NCBI GenBank assembly: GCA_036490475.1
Contig: DASXDT010000006.1
Location: forward strand, 1,488,001-1,552,000
Reading direction: 5' to 3'
Source: Candidatus Tumulicola sp.
GTDB taxonomy: Bacteria > Vulcanimicrobiota > Vulcanimicrobiia > Vulcanimicrobiales > Vulcanimicrobiaceae
Length of the DNA stretch: 64,000 bases
In this document: in pieces, positions 38,520-46,922 of the stretch
Layout of the letters: each line of letters begins with the position of its first letter
Position numbering within the stretch: the first letter of the stretch is position 1
The notes under the pieces: model-generated
What the model saw: the letters and a program-made list of their open reading frames with translations, nothing else
The model's database searches: none
Told to the model about the DNA's origin: nothing
Made by a program: the position numbers and the translations under genes

Positions 38520-39380
38520 TCATTCTTGACTCGCTTCCCAGATTCGGCCGAACTGGCGCACGTTTGACTCGATAACTTCGTCCAGGTCGGCCTTCCAAAT
38601 AGAGTCCGGTAGAGATTCGCTCGAAAAGATCTCGAGCACGTACGGTCGACCGTAGCCCGCCGCGCGGACCGCCTTCACGATCGCCACATTATCGATCGTG
38701 CCGTGACCCAGGCTGATGCGGTCCGCGCCGGAGCGCGGACGCCGCCAGTCGCTGATCTGCACGAGAAACGTTCGGTCCGCTGCGGCAGAAATGACGTCGT
38801 ACAGGTTGGGAGTTTGAAAAACGTTCCAGGTGTCGACGCACAGCCCAAGGGCTGGATGGTCGATCGCGCGCACGAGCTCGAGCGCGCTATCCAAGCCCCA
38901 CAGCGCGGTGTCCGAATTGAACAGTACCGGATTAAGAGGTTCGTATGCCAAGCGCATGCGCCGTTCGGCAGCGAAGTCGGCTAACTCCGCGAAGGCGTGC
39001 AGCGCGCGTTGGTACACGGCCTCAGTATTGCCTCCGGGCGCCGCCCCGGTGATGACGACGAACGGGGTTTGCTCGGGCACATGCTCGGCGATTCGGTCGA
39101 TCGCGGTTTTCATGTGAACGACCCGATCGTCCGGATTCGTCGGCGTGGGTGCCAGACTATCGGGGAACAGTGAGTGCACGGTCGATTGCACGGAGCTCAC
39201 ATCGAGCCCCACTTGGTGGATGCGCTCGAGTTGCGGAGCGTAGTCTTCGCGATCGAGCTTGAATTCACATATCTCTATGGCAGCGACCCCGTGAGCGCGG
39301 TAGCGTTCGATGTCGCGTTCGAACGACCAGGGCCACGTCGTGAACTCGCTCACGCCAAAGCAGCCGACGGACTCCCCCAT
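38520..39380 (-). CDS. Xylose-isomerase-like TIM barrel, sugar phosphate isomerase/epimerase
   Basis: The protein has 286 residues. It has the AP-endonuclease-2/xylose-isomerase-like barrel: IERYRAHGVAAIEICEFKLD, RLAYEPLNPVLF (Glu metal ligand), LGLCVDTWNVFQTPN (Asp/His-type ligand region), QISDWRRPRSGADRISLGHG and YVLEIFSSES (terminal Glu ligand). Such enzymes isomerise or epimerise sugars, inositols or hydroxypyruvate. It starts three bases after the glycosidase stop (TAAGGCATG), so it is in the sugar operon. The exact substrate cannot be told from sequence. Confidence 0.85.
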   Translation of the reverse strand: MGESVGCFGVSEFTTWPWSFERDIERYRAHGVAAIEICEFKLDREDYAPQLERIHQVGLDVSSVQSTVHSLFPDSLAPTPTNPDDRVVHMKTAIDRIAEHVPEQTPFVVITGAAPGGNTEAVYQRALHAFAELADFAAERRMRLAYEPLNPVLFNSDTALWGLDSALELVRAIDHPALGLCVDTWNVFQTPNLYDVISAAADRTFLVQISDWRRPRSGADRISLGHGTIDNVAIVKAVRAAGYGRPYVLEIFSSESLPDSIWKADLDEVIESNVRQFGRIWEASQE

Positions 39381-39383
39381 GCC

Positions 39384-41813
39384 TTATACCTCTTGTCGTA
39401 GCTCGAGAACGCAGAAACCTTTGGCATCAAGTTGGATCGCAATGCCGCGCTTGAGATCTTCGGCTTTCTTACTTGCGGCGTCCAACCACTCGCCGCGAAG
39501 ACTATTGTAAGCGCGCACGGCGTAGCGCCCGGCAAGGCTTGTCGTTAATCGCAACGAGGTCGTCGTCGTGCGGTCCATGGTATTTCCAACCAAGATGACC
39601 ATGTGATTGCGCTTACGCAGCGCGATCGCCGTCGCGGCGTCTCCACTCACATGTACGTCCGCGCTAATATCGCTATCGTAAGCTTGGTACATCATCGATT
39701 GATCGAACCGGAAGTTCGCATACATTTTGATGTCGGGAGCGCGGACGACAAACCACGTTAGACGCTTGCCGCTCAGCGGCAAGTCGCGTACGCCCATCCA
39801 TTTCCAGCCGGCTGCCAATTTAGGGTTTACGCTTGGCGACCCACCGGAAAGATTCAGACCACCGGCCCCTTCGATCGCCGCCCACAAATAGCGTGGCGGA
39901 AACCACGGCGACAGCATCATTCCTTGATTAGCCAGCGTCTCGCCGTGCAGCCATTCAGAAAATTGCCCGGGCACGGTGTTATTGTGCAGCGGGTCCTTCG
40001 AATAATGCTGGAAGCTACTTCGTAAAGCGAAAGCCATGAAATCGGCATTGAAACGCGCCGCAGCAAAGGCATACCAAAACGTAACACCTACCCAAATGCC
40101 GCCCAGCAGGCCGTAGCCGTGCGTTGGCCCGTAGTTGATATCGTTACGCGGAATCGTATGGATGCCGGCGTCGCTCCAGAACTCGGGTCCGCTGAGCTTA
40201 CTGACGACGCGCGCGGCCGTTTCGTCGTCGGCCACCCCGAACATGACCGGGAAGACCAAGTCGGAAGTAACGTCGGTGCGAGCTTTGCCGTTCAGATCGA
40301 TATTGAGATAATACAAGCCTGTCTCTGAATCGAGCAAATGCTCGTTGATGGCCTTGCGCAACGTGTCGCCGTGTTCCATGAACTCTGCGGCTTCCTTATG
40401 CTTGTCCAGCACTCTCGCCATGTGCCCGACCGTTTTGAGCGCGGCATAGCATTCCGAGTTCACTTCGGTCGTCGCCCCCGACAGCCGATAGTTTTTGATG
40501 ACGTTGCGCCATCCGACGATGCCCCAATCAGACGTTCCAGTTGCCGTGCACCAGACCAGACCCTGCTCGTTGCGCTGCGACAGAATGTAGCGAGCGGCCT
40601 TGAGCGCCTTGGGGTAGACTGACTTCAAAAAGCTCACGTCGCCAGTCGTATTGTAGTGGTGCCACAACGCTAAAATGAGCAGCGGGGTATTGTCGTTGAT
40701 ATTGAGACCGTAGTCTGCCGATTTTCCGTTCCGAATATCATAGTACTCGATGACCATGCCGTTCTTGTTCAGGTGATTCGCATACCACAACAGCGATTCG
40801 CGGGCGAAACGCGGCGTGATGTAATCGGCCCCGAATGCAAACCAGGCCGTATCGCGGCCGACGCTATTATTGGAGCGAGTCGGATCGTTCACGAAGCTCC
40901 AGCCCGTCTTGGCCAGCACTTCGGTACGGAGCATATTGGCTTTCGCCCATAAGACGCCGCGATTTACGTCGGGGTCCGGCGTCAGGACCACGGCTAGGCC
41001 GAGAATTTCGTCGTAGTGTTGGCGAGTCCGCGCGAGAGCTGCTGTAGGGCTCGGACACGACCGGTACGTTCGTTGCGCAGTCGCTCGGCCCGACGTGGAA
41101 AACGATAGCAACAATGTAAGCTCGCCGTATTCGCCAGGCTCGAGCGAGTGACTGAAGTGCAGAATTCCGATTGGGTCGCCCGGGCCTTTCTCGGTTTTAT
41201 CGGGAAGCTCGCCGGGAAAATTCGAGGCGCTCGACTTGCCCATATCGTGGGTTGTCTCGTAGGATGTCGGCTCGACGGAGCAACCGAACATTCGCACGAG
41301 ATTCGGGTCTGACTTGTTCCAGGCCACGATCGCCCGGTGCTTTGGGCTATACGTCGTCAAGACGTCGTGGTTGGTGTTTCCGCGCAATTGAGCGGACGCA
41401 TAACTGCCAATCTGCAACTCTTCGGCCGTGTCGTTCGTCAGTTTCAATCGATAGTAAGCGGCCGGCGGATCGACGGTGTTTCCATCGGGTTTGCCGTTCA
41501 GAACGAAGACGTCTTCTTCGACCGTGATACCGTTTGAAAGCGTAAATATATGTTGCTGATGGTCGGGATGAATGACGAATTTTCCGTCCAAAGCCGTAAG
41601 CTGGATTCCGGTTTGTTCGTCCCAGTGGTGCAACACTACGGTCCCGATAACACTTAAACCGGCATCGATCGAATACAACTTCTCAATCGCACCGGTAGGC
41701 TTAATGATGACGACGGCTTTCGGAGCGCCCAGGGTGCTGCCCGCCGCCATTTGGCTGTCGGCGATTTCATAGGTCGACATCCGTTCGCCGGATCCGGCTA
41801 TTCGGGCGATCAC
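39384..41813 (-). CDS. Six-hairpin glycosidase, amylo-1,6-glucosidase/GH63-like
   Basis: The protein has about 809 residues. The first 280 form a beta-sandwich (LTALDGKFVIHPDHQQHIFT, PPAAYYRLKLTNDT). The rest is an (alpha/alpha)6 toroid: SVGRDTAWFAFGADYITPRF, INDNTPLLILALWHHYNTTG, TGTSDWGIVGWRNVIKNYR, TTEVNSECYAALKTVGHMAR and YGPTHGYGLLGGIWVGVTFW. Acidic residues in the 'RDTAW' and 'TSDW' segments may be catalytic. The GTG at 41813 overlaps the SDR stop (GTGA); ATG 41780 is an alternative. No signal peptide, so it probably acts on imported oligosaccharides or glucosides in the cytoplasm. Confidence 0.82.
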   Translation of the reverse strand: MIARIAGSGERMSTYEIADSQMAAGSTLGAPKAVVIIKPTGAIEKLYSIDAGLSVIGTVVLHHWDEQTGIQLTALDGKFVIHPDHQQHIFTLSNGITVEEDVFVLNGKPDGNTVDPPAAYYRLKLTNDTAEELQIGSYASAQLRGNTNHDVLTTYSPKHRAIVAWNKSDPNLVRMFGCSVEPTSYETTHDMGKSSASNFPGELPDKTEKGPGDPIGILHFSHSLEPGEYGELTLLLSFSTSGRATAQRTYRSCPSPTAALARTRQHYDEILGLAVVLTPDPDVNRGVLWAKANMLRTEVLAKTGWSFVNDPTRSNNSVGRDTAWFAFGADYITPRFARESLLWYANHLNKNGMVIEYYDIRNGKSADYGLNINDNTPLLILALWHHYNTTGDVSFLKSVYPKALKAARYILSQRNEQGLVWCTATGTSDWGIVGWRNVIKNYRLSGATTEVNSECYAALKTVGHMARVLDKHKEAAEFMEHGDTLRKAINEHLLDSETGLYYLNIDLNGKARTDVTSDLVFPVMFGVADDETAARVVSKLSGPEFWSDAGIHTIPRNDINYGPTHGYGLLGGIWVGVTFWYAFAAARFNADFMAFALRSSFQHYSKDPLHNNTVPGQFSEWLHGETLANQGMMLSPWFPPRYLWAAIEGAGGLNLSGGSPSVNPKLAAGWKWMGVRDLPLSGKRLTWFVVRAPDIKMYANFRFDQSMMYQAYDSDISADVHVSGDAATAIALRKRNHMVILVGNTMDRTTTTSLRLTTSLAGRYAVRAYNSLRGEWLDAASKKAEDLKRGIAIQLDAKGFCVLELRQEV

Positions 41814-42577
41814 AGACTACCGGATTGTTTTGTCATACCGCCGTCGATAACGTACGATGCGCCCGTAACGTAGCCGCCCTCGTCGCTAGCAAGATAGACA
41901 CATAGACCTGCGATTTCTTCAGGCTTGGCCATCCGGCGCAAGGGAATTTCCGCCAGTAGCCGATCGTATGCTTTACGGTTGCCCTTGAGTTTAGCGTCCA
42001 TCGGGGTGTCCACCGCACCCGGACACACGTCGTTGACGGTTATACCATAAGCCGCGAGTTCGACCGCGATGGTGCGCATGAGCATTTTGACGCCACCCTT
42101 AGAAGCGCAGTAGGGTGCGTTTGTCGGCATCGCCAGCTCTTCGTGCACCGAAGAGATGTTGATAATTCGCCCGCCGCGCTTTTGCTTAACCATCTGTTTT
42201 GCCGCGGCTTGCGAACCGATCCAAGCTCCGGTTAGATTGATCGCGATGATCTTAGACCACTCATCGAGCGGCGTTTCCAAGAATGGCGCCTTGTGTTCGA
42301 TCCCCGCATTGTTGACGAGAATGTCTACGCCGCGAAAATGTTGCACCGCCGCCTCGATGAGCTCGGCCACCTCGTCGGCTTTACTGATATCTGCCGCGAC
42401 CGCATACGCCTTGCCGCCGAAGTTCTCGATCTCGTCGACGAGTGACGTAGCCGGCTTTTCATCGCCAAAATAGTCGATGACGATCTTGCCGCCTTCGCGC
42501 GCCATCCGCAATGCGATCGCTCTCCCGATTCCGCTGTCGCCTCCGGTGACGATCGCCACCTTATCCACCAAGCGCAT
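41810..42577 (-). CDS. SDR-family dehydrogenase, glucose-1-dehydrogenase-like
   Basis: The protein has 255 residues from ATG 42577, preceded by a strong GAGGAG five bases away; the longer frame to 42610 is disfavoured. TGGDSGIG (cofactor), NNAGIEHK, IINISSVHEELAMPTNAPYC with ASKGG (Ser-Tyr-Lys) and the C-terminal YVIDGGMTKQ are typical of glucose 1-dehydrogenase and 3-ketoacyl-ACP-reductase-like SDRs. In this operon a sugar or sugar-acid substrate is likely. It overlaps the end of the NDH-2 gene by 17 bases. Confidence 0.88.
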   Translation of the reverse strand: MRLVDKVAIVTGGDSGIGRAIALRMAREGGKIVIDYFGDEKPATSLVDEIENFGGKAYAVAADISKADEVAELIEAAVQHFRGVDILVNNAGIEHKAPFLETPLDEWSKIIAINLTGAWIGSQAAAKQMVKQKRGGRIINISSVHEELAMPTNAPYCASKGGVKMLMRTIAVELAAYGITVNDVCPGAVDTPMDAKLKGNRKAYDRLLAEIPLRRMAKPEEIAGLCVYLASDEGGYVTGASYVIDGGMTKQSGSL

Positions 42578-43859
42578 GGCTCTCCTCAAAAGACGTTGCG
42601 TCTTCTTCAATCAGCGGGAGGCGGTTTACGCCACGCGGGAAGGCCATCTGCAAGGACCAATCCATCGCGACTCGTGCTTTGCGACTCCAACCCGGCAGGC
42701 GGCCCAAATAGTACGAACGCCAGAGCAGCCACGCCGGAAGCCCCGCAAGCAGTTTCCCGCCGGGCAATTCGGCCAACGCTTGGCGATCGCCGAGGCACGC
42801 CATTTGTCCGAGCTCTTGGTACCTGAAGTTTCGAGTCGTTTTCCCCCGCAGCGCGGCGAGCACGTTTCGTGCTACCAACGGGCCCTCGCGGGTCGCGTTT
42901 TGCGCCAACGGTGCGTACGTACCACCGCGGCGGCGCGGAACGGCGGCGCAATCGCCGAGCGCCCAAATATCCTGCGCGCCAGGCACCGAAAAGTCGCCGT
43001 TCACTGTAACCGCTCCGTGTTCGTTGGTTTCGATGCCGAGCGTTTTCACGAACGGTGCAGGCTCGACACCAGCCGACCACACGATCGTGCGGCTCTCGAA
43101 GCGTCTGCCGTCCTTCAGCTCCAAACCGTGGCCGTCCGCCGCGGCAACGTCGTCGCCCAAATTGATGCGTACGCCTCGTCGCGACAACGAGCGCGCTGCG
43201 TTCTTGCCAAACTTCTCCGGCAGATGTTGCAACAATCCGCGGCCGCTCTCGACTAACACCACCTCGACACGACCCCGGTCGATTTCCGGAAAGTACCGTA
43301 ACACCGACCGCAAGAATCCTTGCAGTTCGCCGGCGGCTTCAACGCCGGTAAATCCTCCGCCCACGATGACGAATCGCAGCAAGCGGTCGCGCTCGACCAA
43401 ATCGTGCGTTCTCGCGGCCACCTCTAGCGCTCCTAGAACACGGTTACGCACGTGGACGGCGTCGGCGATCGTCTTAAACGCCAGCGCGAATTTCTCAACA
43501 CCCGGCACGCCCATCGTCGAACTGCTCGAACCGACCGCGAGTACGAGTTGGTCGTACGCAACCGTCTTGCAATCGTGCGTCAAGGGGTGGCGTACGGAAA
43601 CGGTGCGAGCTTCTCGATCGGCTCGGATCGCCTCGCCCAGTTCGAATTGCGATGCGCGCAGTAGCGCTCGCAAGGGCTGAGTAACGTCGCGTACATCGAG
43701 CGAACCGCTCGCAACCTCGGGCAGCATGGGCGTGAACAGCATGTAATTTTGGCGGTTGATCACCGTCAATCGTACATCGCGCGGACTGGAACGACGTTCG
43801 AATTCTCGAGCGGCGGCGACCGCGGCGAAGCCGCCGCCCACGATTACGATGCGATGCAT
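42561..43859 (-). CDS. ndh: Type II NADH:quinone oxidoreductase
   Basis: The protein has 432 residues. Two dinucleotide folds are seen: IVIVGGGFAAVAAAREF (FAD, residues 4-20) and RFVIVGGGFTGVEAAGELQG (NADH, near 165). TIVWSAGVEPAPFVKTLGIE and DIWALGDCAAVP are the second FAD contact. NRQNYMLFTPMLPEVASGSL is typical of NDH-2. A C-terminal amphipathic region (PAWLLWRSYYLGRLPGWSRK) anchors it to the membrane. It passes electrons from NADH to quinone without proton pumping. Nine bases separate it from the dehydratase gene, so it may recycle NADH made by the sugar dehydrogenases. Confidence 0.92.
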   Translation of the reverse strand: MHRIVIVGGGFAAVAAAREFERRSSPRDVRLTVINRQNYMLFTPMLPEVASGSLDVRDVTQPLRALLRASQFELGEAIRADREARTVSVRHPLTHDCKTVAYDQLVLAVGSSSSTMGVPGVEKFALAFKTIADAVHVRNRVLGALEVAARTHDLVERDRLLRFVIVGGGFTGVEAAGELQGFLRSVLRYFPEIDRGRVEVVLVESGRGLLQHLPEKFGKNAARSLSRRGVRINLGDDVAAADGHGLELKDGRRFESRTIVWSAGVEPAPFVKTLGIETNEHGAVTVNGDFSVPGAQDIWALGDCAAVPRRRGGTYAPLAQNATREGPLVARNVLAALRGKTTRNFRYQELGQMACLGDRQALAELPGGKLLAGLPAWLLWRSYYLGRLPGWSRKARVAMDWSLQMAFPRGVNRLPLIEEDATSFEESHALGG

Positions 43860-43868
43860 GGCATTACG

Positions 43869-44981
43869 TCAAACCGCATATCGCTCGGCGTCCGAACGCT
43901 TGAGCTCCAAGCCGATCCCGGGCCGGCTAAGATCCGGGTGAAGGCTGCCGTCGACCGGTTCGGCCGGTCCGTCGAACAGCATTCGCTCGATCCGTACGTG
44001 GTCAAAAAAGTACTCCATATGGCGTAGCTGCTTGCAAGCCGCCGCAGCGTGCAGTTGAACGTATGGAGCGCAGTGCGTCGACAGGGGCTGCATCATCGTT
44101 TGGCAGAGACCGTCCACGGCTAAAAGCCCGCTGAAGCCGGCGCAGCGCGTCGCATCCGCTTGCAGTACGTCAACCGTCGCGGCTCGCAACATGCGCTCGA
44201 AGTGATAGAGCCCGTACCCATACTCACCGTCGGCGACATCCATGCCTGCGGGCACACCTCTCCGAACGATGCTTAGCCCATCGAAATTTTGATGGTACAC
44301 GGGCTCTTCGTACCACGTGACACGAGCCTGCGAAAATTGCTCCGCTTGGCGTAGCGCCTGTTGAATCGAGTAGGCTCCATTTGCATCCACGAACAGCTCC
44401 GCCTCGTCGCCAATCGCGCGGCGCGCCGCCGAAACGCGCCGAACATCAGCGTGCGGATCGCGCCCAACCTTCATCTTCACGCGCGGAATGCCCGCGCTGA
44501 CCCATTCGCCCAACTGCTCGCATAGACGCTCAAGCGTATATGAGGTAAAGCCTCCGCTCCCATACACCGGCACGGCTTCGCGTGCAGATCCAAGCATCAC
44601 GCACACGGGCAAGTCCAACGCCTTCCCTTTGAAATCCCAGAGTGCGATGTCGAGTGCCGAGATAGCCATCGACGCGATACCATCGCGCCCGAGGTTGCGG
44701 ATCGAGTGGAACATATCGTTCCAGCGCGACCCAGTCTCCATGGCGTTTTTTCCAACGAGCACGCCGGCTAAGAGCGAGTGAACGAGCTTCGCGGTCGACA
44801 CGTCCGCATAGGTATAACCGATACCGGTGACGTTGCCGGAATGAACCTGCACGTACACCAACGTGGTCGCATCCCATTCCAGCGTTCCGTCGGATTCGTG
44901 GCCGTCGGTCGGCACCGTGTAGGCCCGTACGTCAACCGCTTCTATAGGGTACTCGCAACGTCGAGCCAAGGCGATGGTCAT
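43869..44981 (-). CDS. Enolase-superfamily (mandelate racemase type) sugar-acid dehydratase
   Basis: The protein has 370 residues from ATG 44981, seven bases after the TPP-enzyme stop; the frame runs up to 45158 but that part overlaps the neighbour. Catalytic features of the mandelate racemase group: KMK (K169, K171), metal ligands D199 (LFVDANG), E225 (YEEP) and E253 (DGEYGYG), and a late THCAPYVQLH with the catalytic His. This set matches sugar-acid dehydratases such as L-fuconate or D-gluconate/galactonate-type enzymes. In this operon it would dehydrate the aldonate made by the upstream oxidases. Substrate specificity is not readable. Confidence 0.88.
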   Translation of the reverse strand: MTIALARRCEYPIEAVDVRAYTVPTDGHESDGTLEWDATTLVYVQVHSGNVTGIGYTYADVSTAKLVHSLLAGVLVGKNAMETGSRWNDMFHSIRNLGRDGIASMAISALDIALWDFKGKALDLPVCVMLGSAREAVPVYGSGGFTSYTLERLCEQLGEWVSAGIPRVKMKVGRDPHADVRRVSAARRAIGDEAELFVDANGAYSIQQALRQAEQFSQARVTWYEEPVYHQNFDGLSIVRRGVPAGMDVADGEYGYGLYHFERMLRAATVDVLQADATRCAGFSGLLAVDGLCQTMMQPLSTHCAPYVQLHAAAACKQLRHMEYFFDHVRIERMLFDGPAEPVDGSLHPDLSRPGIGLELKRSDAERYAV

Positions 44982-44988
44982 TCGTTTT

Positions 44989-46779
44989 CTAGCTCTCGCT
45001 CCGGTTCGGAAGCACGGTCGCAAGCACGGTGCTGATGGTATCGCGGACCACGCCGTCCCGATCCGGATCGCCTTGCACCATTGCCGAAAACAGATTGTGC
45101 GCCTGTTCGAGGGTGATGTGCGGCGGCAGCTGCGAAATGTCTCGGTCGACGACCGCATCGAAGATTACCGGCCGATCGGCGGCTAAGGCACGATTCCAAG
45201 CCGGCCCGACTTCCTCGGGCTTCTCAACTCGAATGCCACAGAGTCCGAGCGACTCGGCGTAGTGCGCGTAGTTGAAGTGCGGAAGATTTTGAGAAGCTTC
45301 GTACTTCGGGTTACCAGACTCGACGCGCATCTCCCAGGTCACCTGGTTGAGATCCGAGTTGTTGAGCACCAGGAAAATGAGCCTCGGATCGCCCCACTCC
45401 TTCCAATATTTCTTGACGGTCAGCATCGACGCATTGCCGTTCATCTGCATTGCTCCGTCTCCGGTCATCGCCACGGCAATTCGATCGGGAAATGCGAATT
45501 TCGCCGCGATCGCGTACGGAACCGCACCGCCCATTGTTGCCAATCCTCCCGACAACGATGCTTTCATACCGCGACGAATGTGAATGTTGCGTGCGAACCA
45601 ATTGGTGGACGTGCCGGCATCGCTGCTTAAAATCGCGTTATGCGGAAGACGGTCGTTCAGTTCCCAAAACACCAACTGCGGATTGAGCGCTTTGCCCTCA
45701 ACGCGCGACCGCCTGCGTTCGTCGCGTTCCCAGTTCCGTCTGCCATGGGCGATCTTTTCACGCCATTCCGTTTCAGGATTCTGGTGCAGCAGCGGCAACA
45801 ACTGGGACAACGTCCGAGCGCTGTCCCCGATGAGATTGACTTCGGTCGGGAACCGTAGCCCGATGTTCCGCGCGTCGATATCGATCTGCACCCCTCGCGC
45901 CTGGCCGGGTTTGGGAAGAAATTCTGAATAGGGGTAGCACGTGCCAACCATCAGTAGGGTGTCGCATTCGTTCATCATCTCGTAGCTGGGGTGCGTTCCG
46001 AGCAAACCCAACGTCCCGGTCACGTAGTGCAGATCGTCCGGCAACGCGGCCTTGCCCAGTAGCGCTTTCGCGACCCCGGCACCCAAGCGGTCGGCAACGG
46101 CCATCACCTCTTCGGCAGCGTTTATCGCGCCCGCACCGATCAGCATCGCGACTTTCGTGCCGGCATTTAGAATATCGGCAGCGCGTTCGAGATCTGCCTT
46201 TTGCGGTACGACGATCGGAGCCGAATATCCAACTCCGCTCGGGACCATATTGTGCTTGTGCGGCTGAACCGAAACCGCGTCTTCTTCTTGGATATCCTTA
46301 GGAACGATCACGCACGTAACCGTTCGATACGCTGCCGCGGTGCGCACCGCCCGATCGATGATGTGGCCCATGGCGGCCGGGCTCGAAACCGTATACGTAT
46401 AGGCGCTGACATCTTGCATCAGCACTTGCAGATCGACCTCTTGCTGATACGAGCCGCCGAGTGCGCTAACGGCAGCCTGTCCGACGATTGCGACGACCGG
46501 CATGTGATCCATTTTGGCATCGTATAAACCGTTGAGCAAATGAATGGCGCCCGGCCCCGACGTCGCCAAGCAGATGCCCGTTTCGCCGGTAAATTTTGCG
46601 TGCGCGCACGCCATGAAAGCAGCTTCTTCTTCGTGCCGCACTTGGACGAATCGGAGTTTGTCCCCGATCCGATCGAACGCACCCATAATCCCGTTGATGC
46701 CGTCTCCCGGATAACCGAAAATTCGATAGAAACCCCAGTCGACCAATCGTTGCAATAAAAAATCGGCAGTTGTTGCCAT
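44989..46779 (-). CDS. Thiamine-pyrophosphate enzyme, pyruvate oxidase/dehydrogenase-like
   Basis: The protein has 596 residues with the three TPP-family domains. The N-terminal PYR domain has FVQVRHEEEAAFMA with the catalytic Glu and CLATSGPGAIHLLNGLYDAK. The central domain is GAGAINAAEEVMAVADRLGA. The C-terminal PP domain has MTGDGAMQMNGNASMLTVKK ending in LNNSDLN (GDG...NN TPP motif). It resembles quinone-dependent pyruvate dehydrogenases and acetolactate-synthase-like enzymes. It lies 143 bases after the GMC gene and just before the dehydratase. It may decarboxylate a 2-keto acid such as pyruvate from sugar-acid breakdown. Confidence 0.9.
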   Translation of the reverse strand: MATTADFLLQRLVDWGFYRIFGYPGDGINGIMGAFDRIGDKLRFVQVRHEEEAAFMACAHAKFTGETGICLATSGPGAIHLLNGLYDAKMDHMPVVAIVGQAAVSALGGSYQQEVDLQVLMQDVSAYTYTVSSPAAMGHIIDRAVRTAAAYRTVTCVIVPKDIQEEDAVSVQPHKHNMVPSGVGYSAPIVVPQKADLERAADILNAGTKVAMLIGAGAINAAEEVMAVADRLGAGVAKALLGKAALPDDLHYVTGTLGLLGTHPSYEMMNECDTLLMVGTCYPYSEFLPKPGQARGVQIDIDARNIGLRFPTEVNLIGDSARTLSQLLPLLHQNPETEWREKIAHGRRNWERDERRRSRVEGKALNPQLVFWELNDRLPHNAILSSDAGTSTNWFARNIHIRRGMKASLSGGLATMGGAVPYAIAAKFAFPDRIAVAMTGDGAMQMNGNASMLTVKKYWKEWGDPRLIFLVLNNSDLNQVTWEMRVESGNPKYEASQNLPHFNYAHYAESLGLCGIRVEKPEEVGPAWNRALAADRPVIFDAVVDRDISQLPPHITLEQAHNLFSAMVQGDPDRDGVVRDTISTVLATVLPNRSES

Positions 46780-46922
46780 ACAATTACACCTAAACCTTAT
46801 ATGTTTATGTTCCCAAACTCACTGGCCTCAAAACTTGCAGCCAACCGGCCGATTCGCCGCGTTCCGGCAGATTTTAAATCGTCGCCGTCTTACGCCTTAC
46901 TACGATCCGCCGCTAGCGGAAA